A DNA stretch of 16,721 nt from JBBTSQ01 sp038078755 (GTDB lineage Bacteria; Patescibacteriota; Minisyncoccia; Phycocordibacterales; JBAYGS01), in the NCBI GenBank assembly GCA_038078755.1, contig JBBTSQ010000010.1:1-16721 (forward strand), given 5' to 3'. Below are positions 5,215 through 12,228 of this stretch, piece after piece. The notes under the pieces are model-generated. The model searched no databases and was not told the DNA's origin. It saw nothing but the letters and a program-made list of their open reading frames with translations. Within the stretch, counting starts at the first letter, position 1. Each line of letters starts with the position of its first letter. Position numbers and translations under genes: made by a program.

Positions 5215-5898
5215 TTACGCGCTGATCCATTTGTTACCGGAGAATATTATCATTTATATAATCGTGGTATTGATAAGCGGGTGATTTTTAAATTAGTCAG
5301 AGATTACGAGCGATTTATGATGCTTATATATCTCGCTAACTCAAGCAACTCTTTTCGTCTTGATGAGCTTGTAAATAGACAACGTCAGACATTTAATGAA
5401 ATTCTTTTGCTCGATAGGGGAGAGTTATTGGTATCTATTGGTGCATGGTCTTTGATGACCAATCATTTTCATCTGATAGTGAGGCAGGAAGTAGATGGAG
5501 GTATTACGAAATTTATGAAAAAACTCGGTACGGGGTATTCGATGTTTTTTAATATCAAGTACCAAAGAAGAGGGGCGTTATTTGGCGGGGTATTTAAATC
5601 AAAACTAATCGGAGTCGATGACAATTATCTTCGACACCTCTTTGGGTATCTTCACTTAAATCCATTGGACATTAGATTCCCTGATTGGAAAGATCGGGTT
5701 AAATACTCGGTAAGTGAAGTCGACGAGATGAGGGAGTTCCTCGAATCCTATCGATACTCAAGTTACCAGGATTATATCGGTATTGACAGAATCGAGAAAA
5801 CAATACTTTCGCCAGCAAATTTCCCCGAATATTTTAAGGACAGTATGGAGTTCAAGGATTTTGTGGAAGGTTATTTTACCGATATTGAAGTAAACTAA
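5212..5898 (+). CDS. REP-associated tyrosine transposase (Y1/HUH, RAYT type), 228 aa
   Basis: A Y1 transposase of the IS200/RAYT superfamily, which cuts and joins single-stranded DNA at hairpins. The motifs run in family order: YYHLYNRGIDKRVIF (12-26), the metal-binding HUH-type motif MTNHFHLIVRQ (82-92, H85 and H87), the tyrosine helix LGTGYSMFFNIKYQRRGALF (105-124, with Y109 the likely nucleophile and Y117 as alternative), FKSKLI (128-133), and YLHLNPLD (146-153). The length fits intact RAYT proteins. The gene is bracketed by two near-identical palindromes (5161-5185, 5902-5925), which supports a REP/RAYT-type arrangement in which a single-copy transposase mobilises or maintains short hairpins. 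The start at 5212 is supported by the leaderless -10. No disruption is visible, so it may be active or domesticated. Confidence 0.93.
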   Translation: MLRADPFVTGEYYHLYNRGIDKRVIFKLVRDYERFMMLIYLANSSNSFRLDELVNRQRQTFNEILLLDRGELLVSIGAWSLMTNHFHLIVRQEVDGGITKFMKKLGTGYSMFFNIKYQRRGALFGGVFKSKLIGVDDNYLRHLFGYLHLNPLDIRFPDWKDRVKYSVSEVDEMREFLESYRYSSYQDYIGIDRIEKTILSPANFPEYFKDSMEFKDFVEGYFTDIEVN

Positions 5899-5901
5899 TT
5901 C

Positions 5902-5925
5902 TGCGCAAGGACCGTCCTTACGCAA
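5902..5925 (+). repeat. Right flanking palindrome of the RAYT gene
   Basis: TGCGCAAGGAC-C-GTCCTTACGCA matches the left copy except for one G-to-A change in the right arm. It starts three bases after the transposase stop and lacks the T-tract of the left copy. GTAG follows at 5935-5938, nine bases beyond, roughly as on the left. Confidence 0.8.
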
Positions 5926-5959
5926 TTGATGTTCGTAGTGTCTTTTTGTTTCCGTATAG

Positions 5960-5974
5960 TATGATACTTTCATG
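5960..5974 (+). promoter_or_regulatory. Leaderless promoter of murB
   Basis: TATGAT (5960-5965), six bases, then ATG (5972). With the usual spacing the transcript begins at the start codon. I see no clear -35. Confidence 0.5.
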
Positions 5975-7024
5975 ACCAAAGTTTTTCTCAAAGACCATAC
6001 CACTTTTAAAATCGGGGGGCCGGCAGGGGATTTTGTGGAGGTGAAAAATCAAAAAGAGCTTGTAGATGCGATCTCTTCTGCGATCAACAAGAAACTCCCC
6101 ATTTTTATTTTAGGTGGGGGATCAAATATACTGCTCTCGGATGCGGGGTTTGATGGTACGGTGATCAAAATTGCTACCACGGGAATTCGCTATGTTGCAG
6201 ATGGTATGTCGGTGCGAGTGGTTGCCGAAGCGGGGGAGAGTTGGGATGGACTTGTTGCTGATACGGTGGCTCGGGGACTCTTTGGCCTTGAAAATCTTTC
6301 GGGTATTCCCGGGACGGTTGGCGCCGCACCGATCCAAAATATCGGCGCCTATGGCGTGGAAGTCAAAGATACGATCGAATGGGTCGAAGTGCTCGACAAA
6401 CAGACGTTAGAGACGAAGCGACTTTCACACGCAGACTGTCAGTTTGCCTATCGCCATAGTTTTTTTAAAACCCCGCCGGGGAAATCTTTAGTGGTGCTTC
6501 GGGTGTGTTTCTTGCTCAAGAAAAATGGGACGCTCAATTTGGTATACAAAGATATTGGGGAGTATGGGTTGAAAAATAATATCGAAAAGTTTACTCTCAT
6601 CACACTCCGCCAAGCCATTCTCGAAATCCGTAAAAGTAAATTCCCCGACCTGACACAATACGGTACCGCGGGCTCTTTTTTCAAAAACCCAATTATTTGT
6701 CAGGAACATTATGATGGTTTAAAAAAGCATTGGCCCAATCTCCCAGGTTTTCCTATGATTACTTCTGGAGCATCCTATCCGTTAGTTAAAGTTCCTCTGG
6801 CGTGGATCTTGGACAACATCTGTGGTCTCAAAGGCACTCGAGAGGGGACGGTGGGTCTTTTTCAAAACCAACCGCTGGTCCTGACGAATTTTGGCGGATC
6901 CACGGCCAAAGAAGTAACTGATTTTTCCAAAAAAATCACTGCTCTGGTGCTCGAAAAGACCGGAATTTCGATTGAACCGGAAGTAGAATATATTTCCTAT
7001 ATTGGTGGCTCTATAGAGCCATAA
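5972..7024 (+). CDS. murB: UDP-N-acetylenolpyruvoylglucosamine reductase, MurB (350 aa)
   Basis: MurB reduces UDP-N-acetylenolpyruvoylglucosamine to UDP-N-acetylmuramate with NADPH and FAD, the second committed step of cytoplasmic peptidoglycan precursor synthesis. Visible motifs are the FAD-binding TFKIGGPAG (11-19) and GGGSNILLSD (48-57), GIPGTVGAAPIQNIGAYGVE (111-130), YRHSFFK (160-166, conserved Arg161), GTAGSFFKNP (231-240, with catalytic Ser235) and the C-terminal IEPEVEYI (334-341) with the acid Glu. The length of 350 and the extra C-terminal segment fit the longer E. coli-like class. The start is fixed by the leaderless promoter; no Shine-Dalgarno site exists. The last codons overlap the palindrome GGCTCTATAGAGCC (7007-7020), the first of the repeat cluster beyond. 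No other mur gene is adjacent. Confidence 0.97.
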   Translation: MTKVFLKDHTTFKIGGPAGDFVEVKNQKELVDAISSAINKKLPIFILGGGSNILLSDAGFDGTVIKIATTGIRYVADGMSVRVVAEAGESWDGLVADTVARGLFGLENLSGIPGTVGAAPIQNIGAYGVEVKDTIEWVEVLDKQTLETKRLSHADCQFAYRHSFFKTPPGKSLVVLRVCFLLKKNGTLNLVYKDIGEYGLKNNIEKFTLITLRQAILEIRKSKFPDLTQYGTAGSFFKNPIICQEHYDGLKKHWPNLPGFPMITSGASYPLVKVPLAWILDNICGLKGTREGTVGLFQNQPLVLTNFGGSTAKEVTDFSKKITALVLEKTGISIEPEVEYISYIGGSIEP

Positions 7025-7148
7025 AAGTGCTAAACGGCTCACTGGTTTAGGTTGAGCCTTTAAAATATGGCTCAACATAGCCACGCTACAAAACGAACGG
7101 CTCACTGGTTTTTTCTTAAAAATAGTGAGCCGTTTAGGCTTTTTATGG
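7007..7148 (+). repeat. GGCTC/GAGCC palindrome cluster after murB
   Basis: GGCTC or GAGCC occurs seven times in about 125 bases. Components: palindrome GGCTCTATAGAGCC (7007-7020, in the last murB codons); outer inverted repeat 7019-7043 with 7124-7148 (22 of 25 positions match); hairpin GTTGAGCC (7051-7058) with GGCTCAAC (7069-7076); and a 15-bp direct repeat ACGGCTCACTGGTTT (7034-7048, 7097-7111). The right arm AGTGAGCCGT (7124-7133) can pair with either direct-repeat copy, so two mutually exclusive folds exist. The near pairing (7097-7106 with 7124-7133), followed by TTTAGGCTTTTTA, could be the murB terminator. Confidence 0.75.
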
Positions 7149-7380
7149 CCCAACCGCAACGTTATTTGGCAAAATACCCAAAATACCCAATAAAATACAT
7201 AAGTCGGGCTGAGGCAAGTTATCCACAGGTACGTCGCCACTTCTGTTTAGTGAGGCTTTTAAGCCAATATTGGGCCAACACTCTACGCTCTCTGGTGTAG
7301 GGGCATATTTTTTTGATTATCGTGGTAAATTGTGTACTATCAATTTTTTTGTCTGTCGTCTGTGTTCTGTCGTCCATCTA
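7149..7380. other. Intergenic stretch before secA
   Basis: I see no gene. It holds two tandem AAAATACCCA units (about 7170-7190), one DnaA-box match TTATCCACA (7219-7227) and the 17-base motif GTCTGTGTTCTGTCGTC (7358-7374), which recurs with one difference at 3745-3761. None is assigned a function. Confidence 0.4.
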
Positions 7381-7398
7381 TGCTATGATACCCGAATG
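7381..7398 (+). promoter_or_regulatory. Leaderless extended -10 promoter of secA
   Basis: TGC-TATGAT (7381-7389), then six bases, then ATG (7396). This is an extended -10 with the predicted start on the A of ATG; there is no clear -35. Confidence 0.6.
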
Positions 7399-9858
7399 TT
7401 TGACCTAAAAAGCCTCTTTGGGAACAGAAATGATAAGGCGTTACGGCCTTTTTTGGCGTTAGTCCCACAAATCAATGCGCTCGAAGATGGTCTCAAAACC
7501 CTTTCAGATGATGCTCTCCGCGAGAAGACAGCTGAATTCAAAAATCGCCTTGGAAAAGGCGAGGCACTTGATGCGCTTCTCCCCGAAGCCTTCGCCGTCG
7601 TGCGCGAGGCGGCAAGACGCACCCTCAAAGAACGCCATTTTGATGTCCAGCTTGTCGGGGGAATGATTTTGCACCACAAAGGTATTGCGGAGATGCGCAC
7701 CGGTGAAGGCAAGACGCTCGTGGCGACGCTCCCTGCATATCTTAATGCCCTGACTGGCAAAGGAGTCCATGTGGTGACGGTGAACGACTACCTTTCTCGT
7801 CGCGACGCAGTCTGGATGGGGCAGATTTATTCAGCGCTCGGACTTTCGGTCGGCGTCTTGAATCACGATAGTTCATTTCTCTATGATCCGGCCCATCGCG
7901 AGCTCGATGAAAAGCGTGACGAAGTCGGCTCGTTTAAAGTGGTGCACGAATTTTTGCGCCCATGTTCTCGCCAAGAAGCCTATCGCGCCGACATTACATA
8001 TGGTACTAACAGCGAGTTTGGCTTTGACTATTTGCGAGACAATCTGGAGTATGACGCCAAAGCGATCCGCGAACGTGGCTATCATTTTGCCATTGTGGAC
8101 GAAATCGACTCGATTTTGATCGACGAAGCGCGCACTCCACTGATCATTTCTTCCGCGACCGGTGAATCTGAAGATTTGTATGTGAGGTTTGCCGACATTG
8201 CGGGCAGACTTTCAAAAGATGCTGATTATGGCGTTGATGAAAAATTGAAAGCGATCACTTTGACTCCCGTCGGTATCGAGAAAACCGAAAAAATCCTCGG
8301 TATTGAAAATCTGTATACCGAGGGTGGCGTGAAATTTGTTCATCATCTGGAAACGGCAGTGCGCGCAAAAGCCTTGTATCAAAAAGATGTCGATTATGTG
8401 GTTAAAGAAGATGAGGTGATCATTGTCGATACTTTTACCGGTCGTCTCCAGCCCGGTCGGCGCTGGTCGGAAGGCTTGCATCAGGCGGTCGAAGCCAAAG
8501 AGGGGGTGAAGATCCAAAAAGAGTCTCGCACCTTTGCCTCGATTACCTACCAAAACTTTTTTCGAATGTATGAAAAGCTTTCGGGAATGACGGGCACCGC
8601 GCTCACCTCGAGCGAGGAATTTTACAAAGTATACGGACTTGAGACGACCGTCGTACCGACCAACAAGCCGATTGCTCGTCTGGATCACAATGATCAAATG
8701 TATCGTACCGAAGTGGGGAAATACAAAGCGGTGGCGCGAAAAGTGAAGGAGCTACATCAGAAAGGCCAGCCGGTCTTGATCGGTACGGCATCAATTGAGA
8801 AAAATGAAATTCTGGCAGAATATTTGAAGAGTGAAGGGGTACCGCACCAAGTGCTGAACGCAAAGAATCACGAAAGAGAAGGTGAAATTATTGCTCAAGC
8901 GGGCAAAAAGGGGGCGGTGACTATTGCCACCAACTTGGCCGGCCGAGGGGTGGATATCAAGCTTGGCGGTCAGCCGTTTGAAGTCACGCGCGCGGACGAA
9001 GTCCGCGCGCAGGGCGGCCTCTTTGTGCTCGGTACGGAGCGACACGAAGCTCGCCGCATCGACAACCAGCTCCGCGGACGCTCTGGTAGGCAGGGCGATC
9101 CGGGCGAAACACAATTTTTTGTGTCACTCGAAGACAATTTGATGCGGGTGTTTGCGGGTGACACCGTACGGAGCATGATGGACAAGCTCGGTATGCCAGA
9201 AGATCAGGCGATCGAATACAAGCTCCTCACTCGCTCACTTGAAACTGCCCAGACCAAAATCGAAGGGTTTAATTTTGATTCTCGAAAACACGTGCTCGAC
9301 TATGACGATGTGCTCAACCATCAGCGTAAAATTGTCTACGGTCGCCGTAGGAAGCTCTTGCTTGGAGAGATTTCCGAAGTGGATACTGTATTATCTGAAA
9401 TGCTCAAAGAAGCCGATGCCGCTACAGGAGAAAAAGTTGGTGCTCGTCGAAAAGAAATTGGCGATACGGCGTTTTTGAATCTTGCCAAAATGGTACTACT
9501 CCAAACTATTGATATGTTTTGGGTGGAACACCTCGAAGTGATGGACTACTTGCGAAGTAGTGTCAATCTGCGCGCCTATGGTCAGCGAGATCCGCTTGTT
9601 GAATACAAAAAGGAGGGTTTGCGAATGTTTAAAGATATGGAGAGTTCGGTACGGGCGCAAGTGCTTGAGATACTGCCTCATGCTGGAGGGACGATGGGTG
9701 GCGCGCCAACACGAGTGCTTGCTGATACTAAACAGCAAGCAGATGAGATTACTGACACAGGAAGTTCTATTTCTAGTGAGAAAAGCCCGACCATTGGTCG
9801 AAACGATCCATGCTACTGCGGAAGCGGGAAGAAATTTAAGAAATGTCATGGGAAGTAG
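7396..9858 (+). CDS. secA: Preprotein translocase ATPase SecA (820 aa)
   Basis: SecA is the motor ATPase that drives unfolded precursor proteins through SecYEG at the cytoplasmic membrane. The pilin precursors encoded upstream would be expected Sec-type clients. Visible: Walker A MRTGEGKTLVA (100-110), TVNDYLSRRD (128-137), ITYGTNSEFGFDYLRDN (200-216), Walker B VDEIDSILIDEA (234-245), the GMTGTA and GTASIEKNE segments of the second motor domain, NLAGRGVDIKLGG and GRSGRQGDPG, then the helical scaffold. The C-terminus ends with a zinc-binding SEC-C tail (CYCGSGKKFKKCH) for SecB or ribosome contact. A charged segment HDSSFLYDPAHRELDEKRDE (158-177) interrupts nucleotide-binding domain 1 after GVLN. 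It is shorter than E. coli SecA (901 aa). I chose ATG 7396 because of the promoter and the family N-terminus; the reading from 7270 extends through non-coding sequence. Confidence 0.98.
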   Translation: MFDLKSLFGNRNDKALRPFLALVPQINALEDGLKTLSDDALREKTAEFKNRLGKGEALDALLPEAFAVVREAARRTLKERHFDVQLVGGMILHHKGIAEMRTGEGKTLVATLPAYLNALTGKGVHVVTVNDYLSRRDAVWMGQIYSALGLSVGVLNHDSSFLYDPAHRELDEKRDEVGSFKVVHEFLRPCSRQEAYRADITYGTNSEFGFDYLRDNLEYDAKAIRERGYHFAIVDEIDSILIDEARTPLIISSATGESEDLYVRFADIAGRLSKDADYGVDEKLKAITLTPVGIEKTEKILGIENLYTEGGVKFVHHLETAVRAKALYQKDVDYVVKEDEVIIVDTFTGRLQPGRRWSEGLHQAVEAKEGVKIQKESRTFASITYQNFFRMYEKLSGMTGTALTSSEEFYKVYGLETTVVPTNKPIARLDHNDQMYRTEVGKYKAVARKVKELHQKGQPVLIGTASIEKNEILAEYLKSEGVPHQVLNAKNHEREGEIIAQAGKKGAVTIATNLAGRGVDIKLGGQPFEVTRADEVRAQGGLFVLGTERHEARRIDNQLRGRSGRQGDPGETQFFVSLEDNLMRVFAGDTVRSMMDKLGMPEDQAIEYKLLTRSLETAQTKIEGFNFDSRKHVLDYDDVLNHQRKIVYGRRRKLLLGEISEVDTVLSEMLKEADAATGEKVGARRKEIGDTAFLNLAKMVLLQTIDMFWVEHLEVMDYLRSSVNLRAYGQRDPLVEYKKEGLRMFKDMESSVRAQVLEILPHAGGTMGGAPTRVLADTKQQADEITDTGSSISSEKSPTIGRNDPCYCGSGKKFKKCHGK

Positions 9859-9866
9859 GGTTAAAT

Positions 9867-10226
9867 ATGAGTACCAAACTTTCATTTAAGGGTGATAAGT
9901 TTAAGAAGAGTCGAGGGGGCCATTCTTGGTGGTTATTATTGAGTTGTGAAAAATGTAAAATGCAACTGATGATTTATCAAAAAGATGGGCCAGGAATCCT
10001 AAAACGACTTTATCTCGACCGGATTGTTTCTTTAGACGACCTGAAAGAGAAAGAAAGACTTGAATGTAAGAAATGTAAGACAGTACTCGGCATCTATACG
10101 ATTTATCAGAAAGAAAATCGGCCAATTTACAGACTATTTGTTGGCGCGATTGAGAAGAAAATCATTAAGGGTGATAAATTAGGGACAAAGGGTGGACATA
10201 GGGGTCAGGTACCTTTGTTTGAGTAA
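9867..10226 (+). CDS. Small zinc-ribbon protein (119 aa)
   Basis: The family is not recognised. Four cysteines in two CxxC knuckles (C27/C30 in SCEKC and C67/C70 in ECKKC) indicate a zinc ribbon. Between them is YQKDGPGILKRLYLDRI, which looks like a structured beta/alpha core. The N-terminus is basic (KGDKFKKSRGGHSWW). The gene begins eight bases after the secA stop and almost certainly shares its transcript. I prefer ATG 9867 over the in-frame ATG at 9849, which overlaps secA; GTAGGG lies about six bases upstream and could act as a weak ribosome site. A nucleic-acid or ribosome-related role is possible, but there is no direct evidence. Confidence 0.8.
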   Translation: MSTKLSFKGDKFKKSRGGHSWWLLLSCEKCKMQLMIYQKDGPGILKRLYLDRIVSLDDLKEKERLECKKCKTVLGIYTIYQKENRPIYRLFVGAIEKKIIKGDKLGTKGGHRGQVPLFE

Positions 10227-10262
10227 CTCTAAGGGTATCTGATTCTTATTTGTAGTCTTGTC

Positions 10263-10297
10263 TTTTCTTCTATACTATAGAGAAGTATAGAAGAAAA
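10263..10297 (+). repeat. 14-bp AT-rich inverted repeat
   Basis: TTTTCTTCTATACT (10263-10276) and its perfect complement (10284-10297) with a 7-base loop, 37 bases after the zinc-ribbon stop. It may end the secA transcript, but there is no T-tract beyond the stem. I see no coding sequence between 10227 and 10412. Confidence 0.55.
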
Positions 10298-10377
10298 TGC
10301 TGTTTAGTGTTTTATATTGCCTATTTCATACGTGTGGAAGCTACAGAGGAAGATTAATGAATATGCTTGGGTAGCTA

Positions 10378-10415
10378 TTGCGACTAAGCCTAATTTTGCA
10401 TATACTGTTTGTATG
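10378..10415 (+). promoter_or_regulatory. Leaderless promoter of the two-TM gene
   Basis: TTGCGA (10378-10383), a 17-base spacer, TATACT (10401-10406), six bases, then ATG (10413). This is the best complete example of the leaderless geometry in the window. Confidence 0.65.
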
Positions 10416-10817
10416 AGTGCTATTAAACGACTATATAAAATACTTGATAAGTTTGAGGATGTGGTGCGGGGGAAATTGAGCCATCATCCGATTCCGTACG
10501 CCTTTGTTGGTGGGGTAGCGATTGTGCTTTTTTGGCGCGGGGTGTGGCATTTGGCGGATGAATTGCCTTTTATTTCGGGCAGTATTGCATCGATTGCAGT
10601 CGGTAGTGTGATTATGCTTTCAACCGGCCTTTTTGTCTCCTTCTTTATCGGAGATCGAATCATCTTGTCAGGCCTTAAAAAAGAAAAGAAAATTGCTGAG
10701 CAGACTGAGACTGAAATCGAATTTGAAAATAGTATCTTGGGGTCGCTCGACCATCGGATGGGATTGATGGAGTTGCAGTTGCGAGAGATTAAAGAATTGC
10801 TCGATAAAAAATCATAG
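10413..10817 (+). CDS. Two-TM membrane protein with C-terminal coiled coil (134 aa)
   Basis: No family function is recognised. The protein has a basic N-terminus (MSAIKRLYKILDKFEDVVRGK), a first membrane segment around residues 28-48 (IPYAFVGGVAIVLFWRGVW), a short acidic loop (LADELPF), a second membrane segment around 58-85 (SIASIAVGSVIMLSTGLFVSFF), and a charged C-terminal helix (about 90-134) with heptad-like hydrophobic spacing, probably a cytoplasmic coiled coil. Both termini should be cytoplasmic. I chose ATG 10413, not the upstream in-frame start at 10317, because the leaderless promoter places transcription at this codon and the extra 32 residues look non-coding. The MYG1-like gene starts two bases after the stop, so the two are co-transcribed. 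Confidence 0.82.
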   Translation: MSAIKRLYKILDKFEDVVRGKLSHHPIPYAFVGGVAIVLFWRGVWHLADELPFISGSIASIAVGSVIMLSTGLFVSFFIGDRIILSGLKKEKKIAEQTETEIEFENSILGSLDHRMGLMELQLREIKELLDKKS

Positions 10818-10819
10818 TA

Positions 10820-11722
10820 ATGTTTCGACTCTTCCGGAAAAAGATCGTAGTGGTCACCCATGACAGCAGTTTTCACGCAGATGATGTCTGCGCGGTGGCG
10901 TGTCTGTCGCTTCTGTACGGCTCTAGAATAAAGGTGATTCGCAGTCGCGATCCGCAGGTGCTCGCGACTGGTGATATTGTGCTTGATGTTGGTGGCAAAA
11001 ATGATGGAGTAAAGAATTTTGACCATCATCAGGAGGGTGGGGCGGGGAAGCGGGACAATGGCATCCCGTACGCTGCTTTTGGATTGATCTGGAAGCGATT
11101 TGGAAAAGAGATTGCGGGAAATGAAGCTGTGGAGAAGCGTTTCGATGAAGTATTTGTCCAGCCGACGGATGCCAATGATAACGGCATGTCGATTGTGACT
11201 CCACTGATCTCCGGAGTCACTTCGATCACCTTTGATGCTTTTGTGTTTGCTTCAAATCCAACTTGGAAAGAGGGGGGATCGGAAGCAGATCGCTACACAA
11301 AATTTATGGAAACCGTTGAGATTTTTAAAAAGATTATTGCTCGAGAGCTTGTCTTTTTGCGTGCCGAAGAAGATGCGCGTGTAGCGGTGCTTGCCGATTA
11401 TGAGCGGGCGGAAGATAAGCGACTGGTGGTGTTGTCTAAAAATTACCCGTCGCAAGATACGCTTATAAAACTTCCCGAGCCGTTGTTTGTGGTATACCCT
11501 CGTGATGGCGGTATCTGGGGTATTCGGGCAGTGCGCAGTACGCTTAATGGTTTCGGAAATCGAAAAGATCTGCCACTTAGTTGGGCCGGGAAAAGGGATC
11601 AAGATTTAGTGCAGGCTTCCGGTGTTTCTGATGCGACCTTTGCGCATAATGCGCGTTTTATGGCGGTCGCTCTATCCAAAGAAGGAGCTGTTGCGCTGGC
11701 AAAAAAAGCGATTGAGGCGTAA
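10820..11722 (+). CDS. MYG1/UPF0160-family metal-dependent hydrolase (300 aa)
   Basis: The motifs match the MYG1 family, a DHH-related phosphohydrolase group; eukaryotic MYG1 is described as a 3'-5' RNA exonuclease. Visible metal-ligand motifs are THDSSFHADD (13-22, with H14, H19, D21 and D22), the IRSRDP segment (40-45), LDVGG (55-59) and FDHHQ (67-71, DHH signature). These are followed by the usual GIPYAAFGLIW (81-91) and a C-terminal region containing GIWGIRAVR. The length of 300 is close to the family norm. The ATG lies two bases after the upstream stop (TAGTAATG), with no ribosome site, so translation may be coupled. A terminator follows at 11748. A role in RNA or nucleotide turnover is inferred from the family; the substrate in bacteria is uncertain. 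Confidence 0.9.
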   Translation: MFRLFRKKIVVVTHDSSFHADDVCAVACLSLLYGSRIKVIRSRDPQVLATGDIVLDVGGKNDGVKNFDHHQEGGAGKRDNGIPYAAFGLIWKRFGKEIAGNEAVEKRFDEVFVQPTDANDNGMSIVTPLISGVTSITFDAFVFASNPTWKEGGSEADRYTKFMETVEIFKKIIARELVFLRAEEDARVAVLADYERAEDKRLVVLSKNYPSQDTLIKLPEPLFVVYPRDGGIWGIRAVRSTLNGFGNRKDLPLSWAGKRDQDLVQASGVSDATFAHNARFMAVALSKEGAVALAKKAIEA

Positions 11723-11747
11723 AAAGTAAAGGGGACGTAATGCTTGC

Positions 11748-11774
11748 ATACCACAAGGACTTGTGGTATTTTTT
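11748..11774 (+). terminator. Rho-independent terminator after the MYG1-like gene
   Basis: ATACCACAAG (11748-11757) pairs with CTTGTGGTAT (11760-11769) around a two-base gap, followed by TTTTT. Confidence 0.85.
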
Positions 11775-11807
11775 CCATAGAAAAACCAATCATGAGAAAG
11801 GGATTTT

Positions 11808-12116
11808 ATGAGCTTGATGCGAATGGGTGGAGTAGTGACAAGGAATACGCCGTCAGGCATTGAATATCGGGTGATTGATTTCAATCGACGGGTCAGTATA
11901 CATATTCCGCTCAATCAACCCGCTATGATTAATCGACCGCAAGGCGAAGTGTTACGAGAAATCCAAGAACACTTTCTTGGTATCGAGAGAAGGCATCATG
12001 CTGAACATACCGCACTAGCTTTTTCTCAGCCAGAGACTACACGGGTGATCGAGACAGAATTTTTATGCGTTGATCTGCAGGTCACTCCGTATGGAATGGT
12101 CGAATGCCCGAGGTGA
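11808..12116 (+). CDS. Hypothetical protein (102 aa)
   Basis: I do not recognise this protein. It begins MSLMRMGGVVTRNTPSGIEY, with no membrane segment or signal peptide, and is mixed in character with several short beta-like stretches (YRVIDFNRRVSIHIPL; FLCVDLQVTPYGMV). It includes a His-rich turn (RRHHAEH, about 61-67) and two cysteines, one near the C-terminus (VECPR). The ATG is preceded by GAGAAAGGGA at about six bases, one of the few purine-rich ribosome-site candidates in the window. It stands alone between two terminators (11748 and 12129), so it is its own transcription unit, although I find no convincing promoter in the 30 bases between. Coding status rests on the RBS-like site, the terminator just past the stop and an uninterrupted frame. 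Confidence 0.65.
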   Translation: MSLMRMGGVVTRNTPSGIEYRVIDFNRRVSIHIPLNQPAMINRPQGEVLREIQEHFLGIERRHHAEHTALAFSQPETTRVIETEFLCVDLQVTPYGMVECPR

Positions 12117-12128
12117 GTTCTTTGATTT

Positions 12129-12165
12129 GGGCGCGTCGTCATCGACGCGCCCTTTCTTTTTTCTG
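12129..12165 (+). terminator. Rho-independent terminator
   Basis: GGGCGCGTCG (12129-12138) pairs perfectly with CGACGCGCCC (12143-12152) around TCAT, followed by TTTCTTTTTT. Confidence 0.9.
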
Positions 12166-12172
12166 GTTTTTC

Positions 12173-12181
12173 TGATATAGT
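12173..12181 (+). promoter_or_regulatory. Extended -10 promoter of obg
   Basis: TGA-TATAGT follows the terminator directly. The predicted start near 12188 gives a leader of about 40 bases with no Shine-Dalgarno sequence (ACTTCTTTCA just before ATG). There is no clear -35. Confidence 0.5.
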
Positions 12182-12228
12182 GCATCTTCGATTATTTACT
12201 GAAGACTATCAACTAATAACTTCTTTCA

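Noticed and set aside
7170..7190. Tandem AAAATACCCA units as a CRISPR or iteron array
   Set aside because: Only two short copies without spacers. No CRISPR-like repeat-spacer pattern exists anywhere in the window.
7270..9858. SecA with a 42-residue N-terminal extension
   Set aside because: The extension is non-homologous and lies upstream of a clear extended -10; the family N-terminus starts at 7396.
10317..10817. 166-aa version of the two-TM protein
   Set aside because: A -35/-10 promoter lies within the extra 5' part and predicts initiation at 10413.
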